Assembly (NCBI GenBank): GCA_903917305.1
Contig: CAIXAA010000564.1
Coordinates: forward strand, 1 to 9,676
Source: an uncultured Myxococcales bacterium
GTDB lineage: Bacteria; Myxococcota_A; UBA9042
Direction of reading: 5' to 3'
Length of the DNA: 9,676 nucleotides
A program made the translations under genes and the position numbers. This document shows, piece after piece, positions 6,504 through 9,676 of this stretch (position 1 is the first letter of the stretch; the number at the start of each line of letters is the position of its first letter). The notes under the pieces were generated by a model. It was not told where the DNA came from. It saw only the letters and a program-made list of their open reading frames with translations, and searched no databases.

Positions 6504-9176
6504 ATGCTGCATTCCTGGATGATTCTGACCTGGTGGCAAAGGCAGCAGCTCTGGCTCGCTACTTGCGGCGCGCTCCTGGCTGCTTGCACGCAGTCGGCCA
6601 CGCACGCGAATTCGTCGCACACGCCGGATGCCGCGGGCCAGGATGCGCCTGAACATCAGGACATCGCTCCCGATGTGCCCGTGCTGGATTGCGTGCCGCA
6701 GCCGCTGCCGGCCGCGCTGGAACAGGTCGGACAACAGAACGGGCGGCGCCTGCTGCCGGGAGGGCGCGCGCTGACGCCTGCCGGCGTGGAGGTCGCGCTG
6801 GGCGGCTTTCCGATCGACCTGCGGATGCACCCCACGCTGCCCTTGGCCTACGTCGCCAACACGGGCTACGACAAGCGCAGCATCCAGGTGATCAGCACGC
6901 AGACTGGCGCCATCGTTCAGGAAGTGGCGCGCGACGACGCATTCTACGGCATCGCCCTGGCGGCCGACGGCAAGCGCCTGTATGCCTCCGGCGGCTATGC
7001 CGCGAAGGTGGACATCTACGACGTCGACGCACAGGGCCAGCTTGCGGCCGCGGCGCAGGTGCCACTGACGCACTATCCGTCCGGCATCGCGCTCTCCGCG
7101 GATGGCAAGAAGTTCTGGGTCGGCCAGTTCCAGGCGCCAACGACCGCGACGCCGGGACCCACGGAGCCTGCTGGACGCGACGTGGTCGAGTTCGATGCCC
7201 AGACGCTGGCCGTGCTGCGCGTGTTCCACCTGAGCATCGCGCCGTACTCGCTGCTGGAATTGCCCGCGCGGCAGGAACTGTGGGTGTCGGGCATCTCCGC
7301 CGACCACCTGGTCGCCGTGAACTTGCAGGATGGCACGCAGTCCGAAGTAGCCGTCGGTATGGGCGCCGTGCAGATGGCAACAAACGCAGATGAATCGCTG
7401 CTCTACACCGCCGTCGCCAACCTCGACCTCGTCGTGGCAGTGGACACGGCGAACCGCGCGGTCGTCGGCAGCCAGCGGCTTGGCGAAGCCAGCATCGGCG
7501 ATGAGCAAGGCCAGCCCCTGCCGGCCATCAGCCCGTCGGGCCTGACGATCCACCCCAAGGTGAGCCTCCTGTTCGTGACCCGCGCCGCCGACAACGCGGT
7601 GCAGATCTTGAATGCCAAAGATCTTTCGCCGCTGGGCGCGATCCCGGCCGGCTGGTATCCCAACGCGGTCGCGCTGACGCCGGATGGCTTGCGTCTCGTG
7701 GTGCTCAACGGCAAAGGCCTCGGGACGGGCCCAGTGGCGGCCTACGCCCAAAACGAGGAGAGCGGCAAGCAGATGATGAACGGCTCCGTGTCGCTCATCG
7801 ATTGGTCGGATCTCGATATGCCGAAGATGACTCCACAAGTGCTGGCCAACGTGCGGCGGCCGGACACCGTCTTCCCCTTCCAGTGCGACGCGCCCTTTCC
7901 AATTCCGGCCCACCGCGGCGGTGCGACGCCGATCGAGCACATCGTGCTCATCGTCAAGGAAAACAAGACTTACGACAGCCTGCTGGGCGATGTCGGCTCG
8001 GGCAACGGCGATCCCAAGCTGGCGATGTACGGCGAGAACGTGACGCCCAACCTGCACGCGCTGGCGCGGCAGTACACCAGCCACGACAACTTCTACGCCG
8101 ATGCGGAGTCGAGCGTGCAAGGGCACCTCTGGCTGACTTCCTCCTTCGTGAACGACTACATGGAGCGCACCTGGTTCGAGGACTACCGCAACCGCCCTGG
8201 CTGGGACAAGGACGCTGTGCTGCCCTTTGGACGCCCCTCGTTCCTGACCTTCTTCACGCACCTGATGGCACACAACATTGATTTCAAGATGTTCGGCGAA
8301 GTCGTCGGCGCATTCGACAGCCATGATGGCAATCCGGTGTCGGACCACGTCGACCTGACCTTCCCCGGGCCCTTCTTCAACACGGATATCTCCGACGTGG
8401 AAAAGGCCAACCATGTCGCGGATGTGCTCGTGGATCAGGGCGACTTCCCACCGTTTGTCTATGTCCTGCTGCCCAACGACCACACGCACGGCCTGTCGGC
8501 CGGCGCACTGACGCCCGAAGCGATGATCAACGACAACGACGTCGGCATGGGCACGCTGGTCGATCGCATCACGCATTCCAAGTACTTCGCCACGACGGCC
8601 ATCTTCATCGTCGAGGACGATCCGCAGCAGGGCGCCGACCACGTCGACTACCACCGCTCCGTGTGCGTCGTCGTCAGCCCGTACGCCAAGCCCGGCTACG
8701 TCAGCCACGTCCACACGTCTTTCCCCAGCCTGTTCCGCAGCTTCGAGCTGATGCTGAACCTGCCGCCGATGAACCGCTACGACGCGCTCGCGACGCCGAT
8801 GTGGGACGCGTTCCAGCAGACGAGCACGCAGACCGAGTTCGCGCACATTCCGCGCACCATCGCCGACGAGAAGAACAAGGACGGCACGCTGGGTGCCAGG
8901 ATCTCGCGGCAGATGGACTTTGGCGGACCGGACCGCAACCCGGATCTGGGCGACTTGCTGCGCTGGCACGCGACCGGGCAGGTGCGTCAGGGTTCGCGCA
9001 TCGCGCGCATCGTGGCGGGTGAGCTGCCGCCGAGCGCGGTGCGGATGCATCCGGGCGAAGACGACGGCGACGACGATCTCTATGACCAGGAAATGGAGCG
9101 GTTCCGCAGCTTTCTGGCCGCGCATCCTGACGTGAAGGTCGACAAGCGGCTGCGCGCCAAGGAGGGCTCCAAGTGA
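6504..9176 (+). CDS. Lipoprotein fusion: YncE/YVTN-type beta-propeller plus phosphoesterase (AcpA/PLC-like)
   Basis: This 890-residue protein begins with a signal sequence ending in lipobox LAAC (Cys28), followed by an Asp/Ala-rich linker to about residue 62. Residues about 100-440 form propeller blades with repeats such as LAYVANTGYDKRSIQVI (114-130), ALAADGKRLYASGG (151-164), ALSADGKKFWVGQF (196-209) and ALTPDGLRLVVLNG (390-403). Residues about 475-765 are a phosphoesterase domain of the alkaline phosphatase superfamily: IVLIVKENKTYDSLLGD (480-496, with Glu486/Asn487), DAESSVQGH (533-541, nucleophile probably Ser536 or Ser537), PNDHTHG (657-663) and VEDDPQQGADHVDYH (703-717). The C-terminus has an acidic stretch GEDDGDDDLYD (851-861) that could bind calcium. 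Database names such as bifunctional YncE/alkaline phosphatase family protein describe this architecture. The substrate is unknown; acid phosphatase or phospholipase C activity is possible. The RBS GGAGAAGAGG sits just before the ATG at 6504. Confidence 0.9.
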   Translation: MLHSWMILTWWQRQQLWLATCGALLAACTQSATHANSSHTPDAAGQDAPEHQDIAPDVPVLDCVPQPLPAALEQVGQQNGRRLLPGGRALTPAGVEVALGGFPIDLRMHPTLPLAYVANTGYDKRSIQVISTQTGAIVQEVARDDAFYGIALAADGKRLYASGGYAAKVDIYDVDAQGQLAAAAQVPLTHYPSGIALSADGKKFWVGQFQAPTTATPGPTEPAGRDVVEFDAQTLAVLRVFHLSIAPYSLLELPARQELWVSGISADHLVAVNLQDGTQSEVAVGMGAVQMATNADESLLYTAVANLDLVVAVDTANRAVVGSQRLGEASIGDEQGQPLPAISPSGLTIHPKVSLLFVTRAADNAVQILNAKDLSPLGAIPAGWYPNAVALTPDGLRLVVLNGKGLGTGPVAAYAQNEESGKQMMNGSVSLIDWSDLDMPKMTPQVLANVRRPDTVFPFQCDAPFPIPAHRGGATPIEHIVLIVKENKTYDSLLGDVGSGNGDPKLAMYGENVTPNLHALARQYTSHDNFYADAESSVQGHLWLTSSFVNDYMERTWFEDYRNRPGWDKDAVLPFGRPSFLTFFTHLMAHNIDFKMFGEVVGAFDSHDGNPVSDHVDLTFPGPFFNTDISDVEKANHVADVLVDQGDFPPFVYVLLPNDHTHGLSAGALTPEAMINDNDVGMGTLVDRITHSKYFATTAIFIVEDDPQQGADHVDYHRSVCVVVSPYAKPGYVSHVHTSFPSLFRSFELMLNLPPMNRYDALATPMWDAFQQTSTQTEFAHIPRTIADEKNKDGTLGARISRQMDFGGPDRNPDLGDLLRWHATGQVRQGSRIARIVAGELPPSAVRMHPGEDDGDDDLYDQEMERFRSFLAAHPDVKVDKRLRAKEGSK
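9159..9166 (+). promoter_or_regulatory. Ribosome binding site inside the upstream gene
   Basis: AAGGAGGG lies within the last codons of the fusion lipoprotein gene, 9 bases before the ATG at 9176. It fixes the start of the last gene and, with the TGATG stop/start overlap, indicates translational coupling of the two lipoproteins. Confidence 0.75.
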
Positions 9177-9676
9177 TGGATCGTGCTCGGAAAGGTTCGC
9201 TGGCGGTTGCGCTGGCGCTGGCGCTTGCCGCCTGCGGTTCTGCGGCCAAGACTGCCAGCATCCAACCGGACGCGGGCGTCGATGCGGCGCCGGATGCCGC
9301 TCCGGTCGACGTGCGCTCGGACGCCTGCACCTGCGCCACGACCGACGCGTGCTGCGACGGTTGCAAGTCCAAGAACGATGGCAAGAAGTGCGCACCCACC
9401 GGCGGCGTCTGGGGCACCTGCGGCGGCGGCACCTGCAGCGCCGTCCCGGGCAGTGTCGAGGAATGGTCGGTCGGCAGCGGCGACGGCGTTGGCGTCCAGG
9501 GACTTGCGGCTGGCAGCCACCAGCACGTCGCCGTAGCGTTTGGCGATGCCACGAGCCTGACAGGCTCGGTCTCCTTGTGGGATGCCAAGGCAAAACAAGC
9601 GCTTTGGACGCGGCCGGGCTACGCGGCGAGCGTGGCGATGCTGCCGGGTGAGGCGACGCTGCTGGTCGCCGGCACG
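9176..9676 (+). CDS. Partial Cys-rich lipoprotein with beta-propeller start
   Basis: The frame is open from the ATG at 9176, which overlaps the previous stop (TGATG), to the right window edge, giving 167 residues. A basic n-region, a VALALALAAC signal and Cys20 form a textbook lipobox. Next comes an Ala/Asp/Pro linker (about 30-49) and a compact patch with eight Cys (51, 53, 59, 60, 63, 72, 82, 87) including CCDGC (59-63) and GTCGGGTC (80-87). After about residue 95 the text looks like the start of a WD40- or PQQ-like propeller: GLAAGSHQHVAVAFGD (109-124) and GSVSLWDAKAKQALW (130-144). Eight cysteines in 37 residues suggest a small disulfide-bonded module on the cell surface or in the periplasm. 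No catalytic motif is visible in the part present. Function unknown; coupling to the phosphoesterase gene suggests a shared task. Confidence 0.85.
   Translation, partial: MDRARKGSLAVALALALAACGSAAKTASIQPDAGVDAAPDAAPVDVRSDACTCATTDACCDGCKSKNDGKKCAPTGGVWGTCGGGTCSAVPGSVEEWSVGSGDGVGVQGLAAGSHQHVAVAFGDATSLTGSVSLWDAKAKQALWTRPGYAASVAMLPGEATLLVAGT

Noticed and set aside
5922..9593. A 1223-codon open frame on the minus strand
   Set aside because: Across 4944-9176 it is in exact codon register opposite the two real lipoprotein genes, so its stops could come only from sense TTA, CTA or TCA codons, which GC-rich genes avoid. The translation is rich in Arg/His with low-complexity runs and has no recognisable domain, while the plus strand has clear families.

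Overview
This is a high-GC chromosomal window with densely packed genes, short intergenic gaps and no rRNA, tRNA, CRISPR array, insertion sequence or phage gene that I can see. Three predicted lipoproteins carry a lipobox. Two of these continue into Ala/Asp/Pro-rich linkers, and one of them adds a compact Cys-rich patch. That style is common in Myxococcota (Polyangia-like former Deltaproteobacteria), so I suggest a myxobacterium-like Gram-negative host. This is an inference from style, not a taxonomic proof.

Layout. Positions 1-411 (minus strand) hold the N-terminal part of an unrecognised protein, possibly glycosidase-like, that runs off the left edge. Positions 568-2082 (minus) encode a full-length exopolyphosphatase (Ppx). 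Divergent from it, across a 193-bp gap, a plus-strand gene series begins. It contains a CHAD-domain protein (2276-3310), a secreted alkaline-phosphatase-superfamily enzyme (3342-4874), and a lipoprotein of the 5'-nucleotidase/metallophosphoesterase type (4944-6485). It continues with a lipoprotein fusing a beta-propeller to a phosphoesterase (6504-9176) and a Cys-rich lipoprotein that starts a second propeller and runs off the right edge (9176 onward). Gaps in the plus series are 31, 69 and 18 bp, then a TGATG stop/start overlap, so most or all of it is probably one operon.

How it fits together. The theme is phosphate. Ppx hydrolyses polyphosphate and CHAD proteins bind it, both inside the cell. 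The three following enzymes are predicted to be exported and to cleave phosphate esters outside the inner membrane. A reasonable reading is a locus that links organophosphate scavenging to polyphosphate storage. No Pho-box-like operator was found by eye to confirm phosphate-starvation control. Each enzyme family is known. What deserves attention is the combination, the departures from textbook active sites in two of the enzymes, and two very short leader ORFs that overlap the start codons of downstream genes.
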